Source: AP-15 sp963797115 (GTDB lineage Bacteria; Pseudomonadota; Alphaproteobacteria; ATCC43930; CGMCC-115725). Taken from it: 64,000 nt of DNA. Position 1 is the first letter of the stretch. Every line of letters begins with the position of its first letter. The notes below the pieces were generated by a model. The model was not told the origin of the DNA. It was given only the letters and a program-made list of their open reading frames with translations, and did no database searches. The position numbers were made by a program, and so were the translations under genes. Location of the stretch: assembly GCA_963797115.1 (NCBI GenBank), contig CAWCOH010000005.1:620001-684000 (forward strand), read 5' to 3'. Below, piece by piece: positions 17,546 to 26,352 of the stretch.

Positions 17546-18706
17546 ATGACTCCGACCGATGGAACTGCAAATATAGATGCAGAGGGCGAGCAGAGCGAGC
17601 CTGCTCCTCCCGCCATTCCACAACCTAAGTCGAGCAATTCCGCGGAATTAACCCATATCGCCGTGGACGAGATATATGTTCCCGCCGATCGGCGCGCGCT
17701 CCAGCCGGATACAGTTGCCGATCTGGCGCAATCTATGAAGATATTGGGTCTCCTTTCCCCTGTCGCAGTGCGATGGGTTAGAAGGGAGGTAACTCTCCCC
17801 AACGCCCTGACGGTAAAGGGAGCGTACCACCTCATTTATGGCCTTCATCGCCTCGCTGCCGCCCGTCAGCTCGGATGGAACGAAATCCCCTGTCAAATTC
17901 TCTTTTCATCCACCGCAGCGATTGAGAACGCACATGCCCCAGAGTTGCAGGGCAGCGACCGACAGGCGTGGATGGTCGAGATCGCTGAAAACCTTCACCG
18001 TGCCGAGCTGACGGCGTTGGAGCGGTCAGAGCACATCGCCGCATGGATAAAGTTGATTGAAGAGGATGCACAAGGCCCCGGTGAAACCGAAGAGATTTCA
18101 GGCGGCGTCGACAGGAGAGGCTCCGGTCGCCCAAAGGGCGGCCGCAGCGCTGCAGCACGCGAGATCGGAATCAGTGAAGCCGATGCTCGTCGTTCCGAGA
18201 GAATTGCCGCTCTACCCGATAATGCAAAGGTCGAGGCCAAGACGCTCGGTCTCGACGACAACCAAGTAGCGCTGCTGAAGGCAACACGGGCAGCTGATCC
18301 GGTAAGTGCGCTGCGCGATCACGCAACATTTTCCAAGGAAGCACCGTTGCTCTCGCCGCCGGCGCCGACTGCGACAGCTCCGGCCGATGAGGCTGAGTTC
18401 GCGAGCGATGAGCGCCGAGCTCGGCGCGGCGATGGAGGCAGTCAAGAGATTGTCCCCAGAAGACCTTTCGGCATTCGTGTGGTGGGTGCGGGCCACCTTT
18501 CCGCTGCCGAGAGTCGCGTCGGAACCAGTCAGCAACACCGGCATTCTGGCACCAATATCCGGCTGGGCCTCCGGTCTCCTGAGATCGCGTACGACGGCCT
18601 AAGCGACACTGCCTCTCCGGGCCGCTCACAATTTTATAGTGTGCCATCCTACGTGGCGCTCGACGCGGCCGCCAGCTGTCGCGGCTGTGCCCTAATCCCA
18701 GCCTGA
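17546..18706 (+). CDS. ParB N-terminal-domain protein, probably frameshifted near its end
   Basis: The frame has 386 codons. Residues about 35-160 form a ParB/Srx-like domain: VDEIYVPADRRALQPDTVAD, LIYGLHRLAAARQLGWNEIP (in place of GERRWRA) and EIAENLHRAELTALERSEHI. A helix-turn-helix-like segment, REIGISEADARRSERI, and the motif LGLDDNQVALLKATRAA follow. After about 18400 the frame becomes low-complexity, while another frame reads AMEAVKRLSPEDLSAFVWWV, so a +1 shift has probably replaced the true C-terminus. The gene lies centrally between two 54-bp inverted repeats that each contain a 25-bp palindrome. It is not the chromosomal ParB. The DNA target and role are unknown. Confidence 0.7.
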   Translation: MTPTDGTANIDAEGEQSEPAPPAIPQPKSSNSAELTHIAVDEIYVPADRRALQPDTVADLAQSMKILGLLSPVAVRWVRREVTLPNALTVKGAYHLIYGLHRLAAARQLGWNEIPCQILFSSTAAIENAHAPELQGSDRQAWMVEIAENLHRAELTALERSEHIAAWIKLIEEDAQGPGETEEISGGVDRRGSGRPKGGRSAAAREIGISEADARRSERIAALPDNAKVEAKTLGLDDNQVALLKATRAADPVSALRDHATFSKEAPLLSPPAPTATAPADEAEFASDERRARRGDGGSQEIVPRRPFGIRVVGAGHLSAAESRVGTSQQHRHSGTNIRLGLRSPEIAYDGLSDTASPGRSQFYSVPSYVALDAAASCRGCALIPA

Positions 18707-18963
18707 GCCGGCGCCCCCGCGAAATCTTCGGCGTCGGCTACGATGTCCCTGTATTCCTTTCCCACCGCATCTCGAAGCTGGTGGGGATATTAGCTGGAAT
18801 CACCGTTCTCCGTAGCCTCACGGGGTGGCGTCGGAGCGTGTCGAGGCATCTGGTGATGCGTTCCCGAAATTATATGTCTTGGCTAACCATCCATTTGTGG
18901 GTGTCGCGGCCCCAGGCGCGGCATCGCCTCTCCGGCGAACAGGAAGCTCCTTCGGGTGAAGGA
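18707..18963. other. Non-coding interior of the inverted-repeat element
   Basis: No family-like coding sequence is seen between the ParB-domain gene and the right inverted repeat. A small hairpin (TCCTTC GGGT GAAGGA, near 18948-18963) sits just inside the repeat. A comparable CTCCTTAAGGAG palindrome lies just inside the left repeat. Confidence 0.4.
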
Positions 18964-19017
18964 ATTTCTCGTCAAATTGACGAGAAATCCTCCACAAATA
19001 ACCGACAAGGATTTCTG
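18964..19017. repeat. Right 54-bp terminal inverted repeat of ParB-domain element
   Basis: The reverse complement reads CAGAAATCCTTGTCGGTTAT at the outer end and carries the same 25-bp palindrome at its inner end (18964-18988). There are five mismatches to the left copy. No clear target-site duplication is visible outside the two ends. Confidence 0.85.
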
Positions 19018-19129
19018 ATTTTCAGCAGACCCCATGCCGAGGCAGCGTCGCTCGACCCGCCAGTGCATGGACCCGCTAGCCGCGCTATTTTCCTTGCTCC
19101 TAACCCTAGTCAGCCGACGTGATCTTAAA

Positions 19130-20386
19130 TTAAGTATTCATCGCGTCGAAGAACTCGGAGTTGCTTTTCAATTCCTTGAGCTTGTTGATCAGGAATTCGA
19201 GCCCGTCGACAGTGCCCATCGGCGTCAGCACGCGGCGCAGTACCCACATCTTGGACAACACACCGCGATCAACCAGCAACTCCTCCTTGCGGGTTCCCGA
19301 CTTGGTGATGTCGATCGACGGGAAGGTACGCTTGTCCGCGACCTTGCGGTCGAGCACGATCTCGGAGTTGCCGGTGCCTTTGAATTCCTCGAAGATCACC
19401 TCGTCCATCCGCGAACCGGTATCGATCAGCGCCGTCGCGATGATCGTCAGCGACCCACCCTCCTCAATGTTACGGGCGGCGCCAAAAAAGCGTTTCGGCC
19501 GCTGCAGAGCGTTCGCATCGACGCCTCCCGTCAGCACCTTCCCGGACGACGGCACGACAGTGTTATAGGCGCGGGCAAGGCGGGTAATCGAATCGAGCAG
19601 GATCACGACGTCTCGCTTATGCTCGACGAGCCGCTTGGCCTTCTCGATCACCATCTCGGCGACCTGCACATGACGCTGCGCCGGCTCGTCGAAGGTCGAG
19701 CTGACGACCTCGCCGCGCACCGACCGGGCCATATCGGTGACCTCTTCCGGCCGCTCGTCGATCAGCAAGACGATCAGATAGACTTCGGGATGGTTTGCCG
19801 CCACTGCATGCGCGATGTTTTGCAGCATCACGGTCTTGCCGGCGCGCGGCGGCGACACGATGATCGCGCGCTGGCCCTTGCCGAGCGGCGTAATCAAGTC
19901 GATGACCCGAGTGGTCAGATCCTTGCGGGTCGGATCATCGAATTCAAGCTGCAGCTTCTCTTCGGGGTAAAGCGGCGTCAGATTGTCGAAATTGATCCGC
20001 TGGCGGAGACGGTCTGGCTCGTCGAAATTGATCCCGTTAACTTTTAGCAATGCAAAATAACGCTCACCGTCGCGCGGTGACCGAATCTGCCCCTCTACCG
20101 TATCGCCTGTCCGCAAACCAAAGCGCCTCACCTGGCTTGGACTGACATAGATGTCGTCTGGACCTGGCAAGTAATTAGCTTCGTAAGACCTTAAAAATCC
20201 GAACCCATCCGACAATACTTCAAGTACGCCATCGCCGGAAATTGGGACATCGTTCTCCGCAAGCTGCTTGAGGATTGCAAACAGCATATCCTGCTTACGC
20301 AGCGAGGACGCGTTTTCGATTTCCAGCTCTTCAGCAAATGCCAAGAGTTCAGCTGGGGTTTTGCGCTTTAGTTCCTGTAGATTCAT
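19130..20386 (-). CDS. rho: Transcription termination factor Rho
   Basis: The hexameric RNA helicase that ends transcription at factor-dependent sites. The 418-residue product has the N-terminal domain (MNLQELKRKTPAELLAFAEE), the RNA-binding cold-shock motif DGFGFLRS, Walker A SPPRAGKTVMLQ, Walker B RDVVILLDSITRLARAYN, the Q-loop region SGKVLTGGVDANAL and the R-loop KGTGNSE. Length and motifs are complete. It is the last gene of the hemE-hemH-hemJ-rho block and sits beside the inverted-repeat element. Confidence 0.98.
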   Translation of the reverse strand: MNLQELKRKTPAELLAFAEELEIENASSLRKQDMLFAILKQLAENDVPISGDGVLEVLSDGFGFLRSYEANYLPGPDDIYVSPSQVRRFGLRTGDTVEGQIRSPRDGERYFALLKVNGINFDEPDRLRQRINFDNLTPLYPEEKLQLEFDDPTRKDLTTRVIDLITPLGKGQRAIIVSPPRAGKTVMLQNIAHAVAANHPEVYLIVLLIDERPEEVTDMARSVRGEVVSSTFDEPAQRHVQVAEMVIEKAKRLVEHKRDVVILLDSITRLARAYNTVVPSSGKVLTGGVDANALQRPKRFFGAARNIEEGGSLTIIATALIDTGSRMDEVIFEEFKGTGNSEIVLDRKVADKRTFPSIDITKSGTRKEELLVDRGVLSKMWVLRRVLTPMGTVDGLEFLINKLKELKSNSEFFDAMNT

Positions 20387-20593
20387 GAGATTCGCGTCAA
20401 TGATACTAGGATTGCCTACCCGAGAGGCCTATGCCCGAGAAAATGGGTTCCAACAGGCTGGGGTAGTGCAGAATGGCGGGGAACGGTGGGACCGACCAAG
20501 TTTCCGGTGGAACGAACCCCTCGGTGCCACAAGATATGCAAATCAAAGGAAGATTACAAGATCTTCGGCGATGGAATGGTGCCCTCCGACCGA

Positions 20594-21043
20594 TCAGAAC
20601 GGTTTGACGACAACAAGAAGCACGATGCCGATGAGCGCCAGGGTCGGCAACTCGTTGACCGCTCGGAAAAACCGCGTCGAATGCGTGTTGCGGTCAGCGG
20701 AAAAGGCTCTCCTCCAGCGGGCGAGCAAACCATGGAAAATCGTCAAACTCGCGACCAGAGCAAGCTTCGCCCAGATCCATCCCAGCCGCCAGTCGACGAT
20801 CCCTGGAGTACCAGCTAGCGCTAGGCCGAACAACCATGTCGCAAGCATCGCCGGGTTCATGATTCCCCCCAGGAGGCGACGCTCCATAACTTTGAAAATC
20901 GCTGAGCGGTCCGAGCCCACCGGCGCCATCGCGTGATACACGTAAAGACGCGGCAAATAGAGCAGTCCCGCCATCCAAGCCACCATGCTGATGATATGGA
21001 TCGACTTGATCCACGGGTAGGCATCGGCAAGCCAGTCGGTCAA
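20594..21043 (-). CDS. hemJ: Protoporphyrinogen IX oxidase HemJ
   Basis: A 149-residue four-helix membrane protein that oxidises protoporphyrinogen IX in the penultimate step of heme synthesis. The key His lies in WIKSIHIISMVAWMAGLLYL, followed by PRLYVYH; the C-terminal VNELPTLALIGIVLLVVVKP is typical. Its start overlaps the hemH stop by four bases. The gap of 207 bases to rho probably holds the rho promoter. Confidence 0.95.
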   Translation of the reverse strand: MTDWLADAYPWIKSIHIISMVAWMAGLLYLPRLYVYHAMAPVGSDRSAIFKVMERRLLGGIMNPAMLATWLFGLALAGTPGIVDWRLGWIWAKLALVASLTIFHGLLARWRRAFSADRNTHSTRFFRAVNELPTLALIGIVLLVVVKPF

Positions 21044-22005
21044 ATCGGCGCGCTAGAGCGAGCACAACACACCAGCGATGCAAGCCCACTGATGAATTCC
21101 GGCTCGATGCCGACCGTGGGAACGCGCCGATATGCCGGGACGCCCGATGCCTCCGCGAGATCGCGGTATTCGAGATCGAGTTCGACGAGCGTTTCCGAAT
21201 GCTCCGATACGAAGGAAATCGGCGCCACGACGAGCGGAACCTTCTCTCGACCGGCCCGCTTGATCTCCTCGTCTGTGGAGGGTTCGATCCACCGAAGGGG
21301 TCCCACCCGGCTTTGATAACATAGCCGCCAGTCGAGTCCCGGCCGGGCAAGTGCATCGACCACGGCCGCCGCCGTCTGCTCGACCTGGCTTGGATATGGA
21401 TCACCGGCGCGCACGATCTTCATGGGCAAGCCATGCGCTGTAAGCAGCAAACGGGGGGACTGGCCCGCGGTTGTGCCGCCGTCGAGCACCGGTCGGATCA
21501 ACCGAGCGAGCGCTTCGATCAGCCCCTTCTCGGAAGGGTAGCAACATACACGGCGAGTGGGGCTGTCGAGTCCGTGCTGTCTTGCTGCGCGTTCCCAGGA
21601 AGCGAGAGAAGAAGCCGTCGTCGTTCTCGAGAACTGCGGATAGAGCGGCAGGCAGACAATTTCCTCCGGCGCCCATTTTGCTACGATCCGAGCGGTCTCG
21701 GCGCTGAACGGATGCCAATAGCGCATCGCGACGAAGCAGCGATAGCTGGAGCCGAGTACACTTTCGAGCGCTTGTGCCTGGGCTTTTGTGTTGGCGAGCA
21801 GCGGGGACCGTCCGCCGAGACGTGCGTAGATTTCCCGGGCCACCGGCGCGCGGCGCCAAGCAATGAGACGAGCAAGCGGCCACCGCAACAGTTCCGGCAG
21901 ACCGATGATGGCGGGATCGCTGAACAGATTAACGAGAAACGGGCGAACCGCGTCCAACGAATCCGGTCCGCCGAGATTCATCAAAACGACCGCAACCCGA
22001 GCCAT
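21040..22005 (-). CDS. hemH: Ferrochelatase HemH
   Basis: Inserts Fe2+ into protoporphyrin IX. The 321-residue product from the ATG at 22005 starts MARVAVVLMNLGGPDSLDAV, and has the active-site His in LLLTAHGLPMKI and the acidic site in ISFVSEHSETLVELDLEY. The sequence CYQSRVGPLRWIEPSTDE is the usual family signature. Translation could also begin at 22032, but that would overlap hemE and adds no family-like residues. It is coupled to hemJ by a four-base overlap. Confidence 0.95.
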   Translation of the reverse strand: MARVAVVLMNLGGPDSLDAVRPFLVNLFSDPAIIGLPELLRWPLARLIAWRRAPVAREIYARLGGRSPLLANTKAQAQALESVLGSSYRCFVAMRYWHPFSAETARIVAKWAPEEIVCLPLYPQFSRTTTASSLASWERAARQHGLDSPTRRVCCYPSEKGLIEALARLIRPVLDGGTTAGQSPRLLLTAHGLPMKIVRAGDPYPSQVEQTAAAVVDALARPGLDWRLCYQSRVGPLRWIEPSTDEEIKRAGREKVPLVVAPISFVSEHSETLVELDLEYRDLAEASGVPAYRRVPTVGIEPEFISGLASLVCCARSSAPI

Positions 22006-22006
22006 T

Positions 22007-23056
22007 TCAGGTAGCAGCAGCGGGCTCGGCAAGGAGGCGCGCGAGGACCTCCACGTTTTCGAGTGGAGTCTCAGGCAATATACCGTGCCCTAGGTTGAAC
22101 ACATAGGGACCATCGCCAAGGAGCCGTCGCAGTTCTCTCACCCCGGCTTCGAGAGACAAGCCGCCGGTGATCAGCAGAATTGGATCGAGATTGCCTTGAA
22201 CCGTCACAAGTGGCTGCAGCCGATCGCGAGCATAACCGGCCGGCACCGTCGCATCGATGCCAATCCCGTCGACCCCGGTCTCCGTGACGTAGCGCTCGTA
22301 GAGGAGACCGGCACCCCGCGGGAACCCGATCACCGGATGATCCGGAAAGCGCTGCTTTAAGGACGCGACGACGCCTCGCGTTGGTTCGATGACCCAACGC
22401 TCGAACGCCGCCTCCGGCAGAACGCCTGCCCAAGTATCGAAGAGCTGGACAACTTCGACGCCCGCCTCGATCTGCGCAGTGAGAAACCTGATGGTGCTCT
22501 CGACAAGAACACCGATCAGCGCGCCAAAACCCTCGACATCGCTATAGGCCAAACTCTTGACCCGTCGAAAATCTCGGCTCGGCCCACCTTCGACCATATA
22601 GGTCGCGACCGTCCATGGCGCCCCGGCAAACCCGATCAAGGCCGTTTGCCGGCTGAGTGCAGTCGCGACACGATCAACGGCCTCGAATACGGGGCAAAGG
22701 CGCGGGATGACTTGTCCGGGATCAAGCCGTCCGATGCCGGTCTTCGTATCAATCGGCTCGAGGACCGGGCCTTCTCCTTCCACGAAGGCCAGCCGCTGCC
22801 CGAGAGCATGTGGAACAAGCAAAATATCAGAGAACAGGATTGCCGCGTCCATGTGAAAGCGCCGAACCGGCTGCAGCGTCAGCTCGGCAGCTAAGGTCGG
22901 GGTCAGACACAGCTCGATGAAATCCGGCGCTTTTGCACGGACCTTGCGGTATTCGGGAAGATAACGGCCGGCTTGTCGCATCAGCCACCAAGGAGGACGA
23001 GAGAGTGTTTCCCTCGTAAGAGAGCGCAATAGAGGCTTTGCTGATCTGCTCGCCAT
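22007..23056 (-). CDS. hemE: Uroporphyrinogen decarboxylase HemE
   Basis: Decarboxylates uroporphyrinogen III to coproporphyrinogen III. The 349-residue product has RPPWWLMRQAGRYLPEYRKV with the catalytic Arg residues, AAILFSDILLVPHALG, GFAGAPWTVATYMVEGG and the C-terminal FNLGHGILPETP. It ends one base before the hemH start and opens the hem-rho block. Its upstream gap is the origin candidate, an arrangement reported for Caulobacter and Rickettsia. Confidence 0.97.
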   Translation of the reverse strand: MASRSAKPLLRSLTRETLSRPPWWLMRQAGRYLPEYRKVRAKAPDFIELCLTPTLAAELTLQPVRRFHMDAAILFSDILLVPHALGQRLAFVEGEGPVLEPIDTKTGIGRLDPGQVIPRLCPVFEAVDRVATALSRQTALIGFAGAPWTVATYMVEGGPSRDFRRVKSLAYSDVEGFGALIGVLVESTIRFLTAQIEAGVEVVQLFDTWAGVLPEAAFERWVIEPTRGVVASLKQRFPDHPVIGFPRGAGLLYERYVTETGVDGIGIDATVPAGYARDRLQPLVTVQGNLDPILLITGGLSLEAGVRELRRLLGDGPYVFNLGHGILPETPLENVEVLARLLAEPAAAT

Positions 23057-23463
23057 CCGAAGGAACCTCTCTCTACAAATAAGTATTAGGTATATAGGTG
23101 GTAGGTAGATGATACCGGTGAAAATCGGGGATCACCGACATTCCAGAGTAATCCACAGCGTGTAAACTCAACAGTCCGGGAAGTGGAACGGTGTGGACGA
23201 GGCCGGGGGTCATAATCAGAAACTCAAGCGCCGATCGGTTGTAGACGAAAGGCAGATTGGGGATGACGGGCTCGTGGATCGGGGTTATCCCACTTTTTTG
23301 CTGATGCGAAAAACCCTGATCGAAGGGCTCACACTTTGGGAATTGATAAGGCGAATCCGGGAAGGTTTGGCGCTGACAGAGGAAAGCCGGCAGATTTTCC
23401 GCCAAAACATCGAACGATGCACAGAGTTGCCGGGATAACTCGACAGTCGCCCGATTGGCCGCG
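23057..23463. other. oriC: Candidate chromosomal replication origin (oriC)
   Basis: A 407-base gap between hemE and ppsR, the site of oriC in several alphaproteobacteria. It contains an AT-rich stretch at about 23066-23113. DnaA-box-like sequences are TAATCCACA (23149-23157, 8 of 9 to TTATCCACA), TTATCCCAC (23285-23293), CGATGCACA (23415-23423), and the reverse-strand TCGTCCACA (23192-23200) and TTATCCCGG (23430-23438). Only the first is strong. The hemE promoter must lie here too. Confidence 0.65.
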
Positions 23464-24282
23464 ATGACCCGGTTTCATCTGCATCTCGTATCGGACTCCA
23501 CCGGCGAAACCGTGCATTCGGTGGCTCGGGCGTGTCTTGTGCAATTCGACGGGTCCGAGGCGGTGGAGCATGTCTGGAGCATGGTGCGCACCCGCAGCCA
23601 GGTCGAGCGGATTATCGCCGGTGTCGAAGCCAATCCAGGGGTGGTTCTCTTCACCCTGGTCAGCGACACGCTTCGCCTTTTGCTGCAGGACGGCTGTCGT
23701 CGCATTCAAGTACCGGTAATCCCCGTTCTCGATCCGGTGATCGGGGCGCTAGCCGCTTATCTCGGCCGACAGAGCAGGGGATTGCCCGGCAAGCAGCACC
23801 TGCTTGACAATGAGTATTTCGCGCGAATCGATGCGATGACCTTTGCCCTCACTCATGATGACGGGCAATCGAGCTGGGGCCTCGACGACGCCGATGTTTG
23901 CCTTGTCGGTGTGTCACGCACCTCAAAGACGCCGACCTCTCTCTATCTCTCGTATCGAGGCATCAAGGCCGCGAATGTGCCTTTCGTGCCTGGAGTGCCG
24001 CTACCACCAGAGCTGCTTGCAGCAAAGCACCCGCTAATCGTCGGGCTGACCAACGATCCCGAGCGGCTGATTCAGCTCCGCCGTCATCGCTTTGACGTAC
24101 TCCATCACAGCTATCCCGGGGGGTACACCGACATTGATGCGGTGCGGGCCGAGGTACGCGAAGCACGACGGATTTTTGCCGAAAGGCGTTGGCCCGTGAT
24201 TGACGTGACGCGACGGTCGATCGAGGAAACAGCGGCATCGATCATGAAGTTGTTGGCTCGAAAGCATGGCCTGGACAGGTAA
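23464..24282 (+). CDS. ppsR: Pyruvate, phosphate dikinase / PEP synthase regulatory protein (DUF299)
   Basis: A bifunctional ADP-dependent kinase and pyrophosphate-dependent phosphorylase that switches PPDK or PEP synthase off and on. The 272-residue product starts MTRFHLHLVSDSTGETVHSV and has GVSRTSKTPTSLYLSYRGIK (a P-loop-like motif) and TRRSIEETAASIM near the C-terminus, all standard. The ATG at 23464 is preferred over the TTG at 23455. This is the RP001-type gene that neighbours alphaproteobacterial origins. Confidence 0.95.
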   Translation: MTRFHLHLVSDSTGETVHSVARACLVQFDGSEAVEHVWSMVRTRSQVERIIAGVEANPGVVLFTLVSDTLRLLLQDGCRRIQVPVIPVLDPVIGALAAYLGRQSRGLPGKQHLLDNEYFARIDAMTFALTHDDGQSSWGLDDADVCLVGVSRTSKTPTSLYLSYRGIKAANVPFVPGVPLPPELLAAKHPLIVGLTNDPERLIQLRRHRFDVLHHSYPGGYTDIDAVRAEVREARRIFAERRWPVIDVTRRSIEETAASIMKLLARKHGLDR

Positions 24283-24793
24283 ACGTCTGATCCTTGCCTC
24301 AGCTAGCCGGACGCGACAAAAGTTGCTCGTAAATGCAGGCCTCGAATTTCAAATCGAACCGGTCCGGATCGATGAGATCACGATCAAAGCCCGTTTCACG
24401 TGAATGGGTAGTCGGCATCCTATTGCGAGCTTGGTTTGGCCGAAGCTAAGGCTCGCTGCGTGGCGGCGCACCATCGTAGCGGGTTGGTCATCGGGGCCGC
24501 TCAGATTCTCGTGTGAGATGGTGTGTGGTTCGATAAGCCGGTAACTCTAACCGATGCCCGTCACCAGCTTCAGAGATTGCGCGGCTCTACCCACGAACTC
24601 GTTACCGCTGCTTGCGTCGTTGAGGGACAAGCTTGCGTATGGCGAGGACAGGCTTTGGCGAAGCTGACCATGTGGGAATTCTGCGACGCATTTTTTGACA
24701 CCTGCATGGCTGCCGAGGAGAGCTGCGATTCTCGGTCTTCCGCTTCTGGAGCTACTCGGCTTCTTGCGCGAGCGTGGTGCGCTTCCTTCCTAG
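24266..24793 (+). pseudogene. maf-like septum-formation / nucleotide pyrophosphatase pseudogene
   Basis: From the ATG at 24266 (overlapping ppsR) the frame reads WTGKRLILASASRTRQKLLV and GLEFQIEPVRIDEITIKARF, the start of a Maf protein, then hits TGA at about 24400. Further Maf pieces follow in broken frames: WFDKPVTLTDARHQLQRLRG, STHELVTAACVV, and in a third frame LGLPLLELLGFLRERGALPS with the expected stop at 24791. There is also an internal TGA before MVCGSIS-type sequence and a shortened region near 24700. Maf would normally hydrolyse non-canonical dNTPs here. A parS-like site overlaps the first stop. Confidence 0.85.
24392..24407. promoter_or_regulatory. Degenerate parS-like site in the maf pseudogene
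   Basis: CGTTTCACGTGAATGG keeps the central 12 bases GTTTCACGTGAA of parS but has lost the outer positions on both sides (12 of 16). It lies about 1 kb from the proposed oriC. Weak ParB loading is possible but unproven. Confidence 0.4.
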
Positions 24794-24841
24794 CGGAGCA
24801 GTTTGTGTCGAAGTCGAAATAATGTGTAGATCTCCGGCTTG

Positions 24842-25705
24842 ATGAAGATCACGGGAACAACCCGCTTGGCGGGCATCATGGGATGGCCGGTGAGCCATTC
24901 GCGTTCACCGCTGTTGCATGGCTTCTGGCTTGAGCAGACCGGTATCGATGGGGCTTATGTGCCGCTTCCGGTGAAGCCGGATCGCATTGAGCAGGCACTT
25001 CGCGCACTCCCGGTTCTGGGCTTTCGCGGCTGCAATCTGACAGTTCCGCATAAGCAGGCAGCTCTTGCGGTAGTCGATCACATCGATCCGCTGGCTCGTC
25101 GGATCGGCGCCATAAACACGATAGTTGTGGCGCCCGATGGTAGTCTGGGAGGCACCAACACGGATGCATTCGGGTTTCGCGAGAGCTTGCGCGAGGCGGC
25201 GCCGCATTGGAAACCCAGCTCGGGGCCGGTAGTGATCCTCGGGGCCGGGGGAGCAGCACGAGCGGTGATAGTGGCCCTCGGCGACGCCGGGGCCGCGGAA
25301 ATCCGCATCGTCAATCGCACGCTCGACCGAGCCGGGGCGGTCGCCGCAGACCTTTCGACACCGCGGACCAGGATCACTGTCCATCCGTGGGGGGAGGCGA
25401 GCATCGTTCAACATCAGGCCGGACTCCTCGTCAATGCGACGAGCCTCGGCATGGCCGGAGAGCCGCCGCTGGTCCTCGATCTTTCATCACTGCCTTTCTC
25501 GGCGCCTGTCGTCGACATTGTCTATGTTCCACTAGAGACCAAACTTCTGGCGGCCGCGCGGCTGCGGGGCCATCCGGTCGTAGACGGTCTGGGGATGCTC
25601 CTCCATCAGGGTCGCCCCGGTTTTGAAGCCTGGTTCGGTGCATCCGTGCAGGTGACAGACCGGCTACGCGCCACAATGATTGCTACTTTGGCACCAGCGC
25701 GGTGA
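24842..25705 (+). CDS. aroE: Shikimate dehydrogenase AroE
   Basis: Reduces 3-dehydroshikimate to shikimate with NADPH in aromatic amino acid synthesis. The 287-residue product has the substrate motif GWPVSHSRSPLLHGFW, NLTVPHKQAALA with the catalytic Lys, INTIV...GTNTDAFGF, the NADP-binding loop VVILGAGGAARAVIVAL, NRT, and NATSLGMAG. The ATG at 24842 is used. It overlaps coaE by four bases, giving an aroE-coaE-dnaQ unit. Confidence 0.97.
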   Translation: MKITGTTRLAGIMGWPVSHSRSPLLHGFWLEQTGIDGAYVPLPVKPDRIEQALRALPVLGFRGCNLTVPHKQAALAVVDHIDPLARRIGAINTIVVAPDGSLGGTNTDAFGFRESLREAAPHWKPSSGPVVILGAGGAARAVIVALGDAGAAEIRIVNRTLDRAGAVAADLSTPRTRITVHPWGEASIVQHQAGLLVNATSLGMAGEPPLVLDLSSLPFSAPVVDIVYVPLETKLLAAARLRGHPVVDGLGMLLHQGRPGFEAWFGASVQVTDRLRATMIATLAPAR

Positions 25706-26352
25706 TCATTCTTGGCCTTACAGGCTCGATTGGAATGGGCAAGAGCACTGCTGCAACAACGCTGCAACGGATCGGGATCCCGCTCTTTGATGCCGATCGC
25801 ATGGTGCATCGGTTGCTGGCGCAGGGCGGCGCGGCGGTGGAGCCGGTCGCCATTGAGTTTCCAGGCGTTCGTTCGAAAAATGGTGGGATCGATCGCGCGC
25901 TTCTCGGCCGGCGTGTCTTTTCGGATCCGGAGGCTCTCGCTCGCCTCGAACGGATCATTCACCCGATGGTGGAATCCGGCGAAAAACGGTTTCTCGGCCT
26001 TTGCCGTGCCCGAAGGGTCCCGATTGTCGCTCTTGACATCCCGCTACTGTTCGAAAGTGGAAGCGAGCGCCGGTGTGATTATGTGCTCGTCGTTTCGGCG
26101 CCGGGGTTTATCCAGCGTCAGCGCGTGCTGCGGCGACCTGGCATGACCGAAAGTCGCCTTTTGGCCATCCTGAAAAATCAAATGCCCGATCGCGAGAAAC
26201 GCGAGCGGGCCGATTTCGTGGTCCCGACCGGATTGAGCCGTAACCTGAGTTTGCGCCGATTGCACGCGGCCGTGAGATTTTTACAAGATCAGAGATCGCG
26301 GAACCCCGGGGGAAGGCGGTTAGCGCCTCGGGCCCGACGCCGGAGGACCTGA
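25702..26352 (+). CDS. coaE: Dephospho-CoA kinase CoaE
   Basis: Last step of coenzyme A synthesis: phosphorylates dephospho-CoA. The 216-residue product starts with GTG, giving MIILGLTGSIGMGKSTAATT with the P-loop, then PLFDADRMVHRL, IIHPMVESGEKRFL, VALDIPLLFESGSERRCDYV and a basic C-terminus. The start overlaps the aroE stop and the stop overlaps the dnaQ ATG by one base, so translation is coupled throughout. Confidence 0.95.
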   Translation: MIILGLTGSIGMGKSTAATTLQRIGIPLFDADRMVHRLLAQGGAAVEPVAIEFPGVRSKNGGIDRALLGRRVFSDPEALARLERIIHPMVESGEKRFLGLCRARRVPIVALDIPLLFESGSERRCDYVLVVSAPGFIQRQRVLRRPGMTESRLLAILKNQMPDREKRERADFVVPTGLSRNLSLRRLHAAVRFLQDQRSRNPGGRRLAPRARRRRT

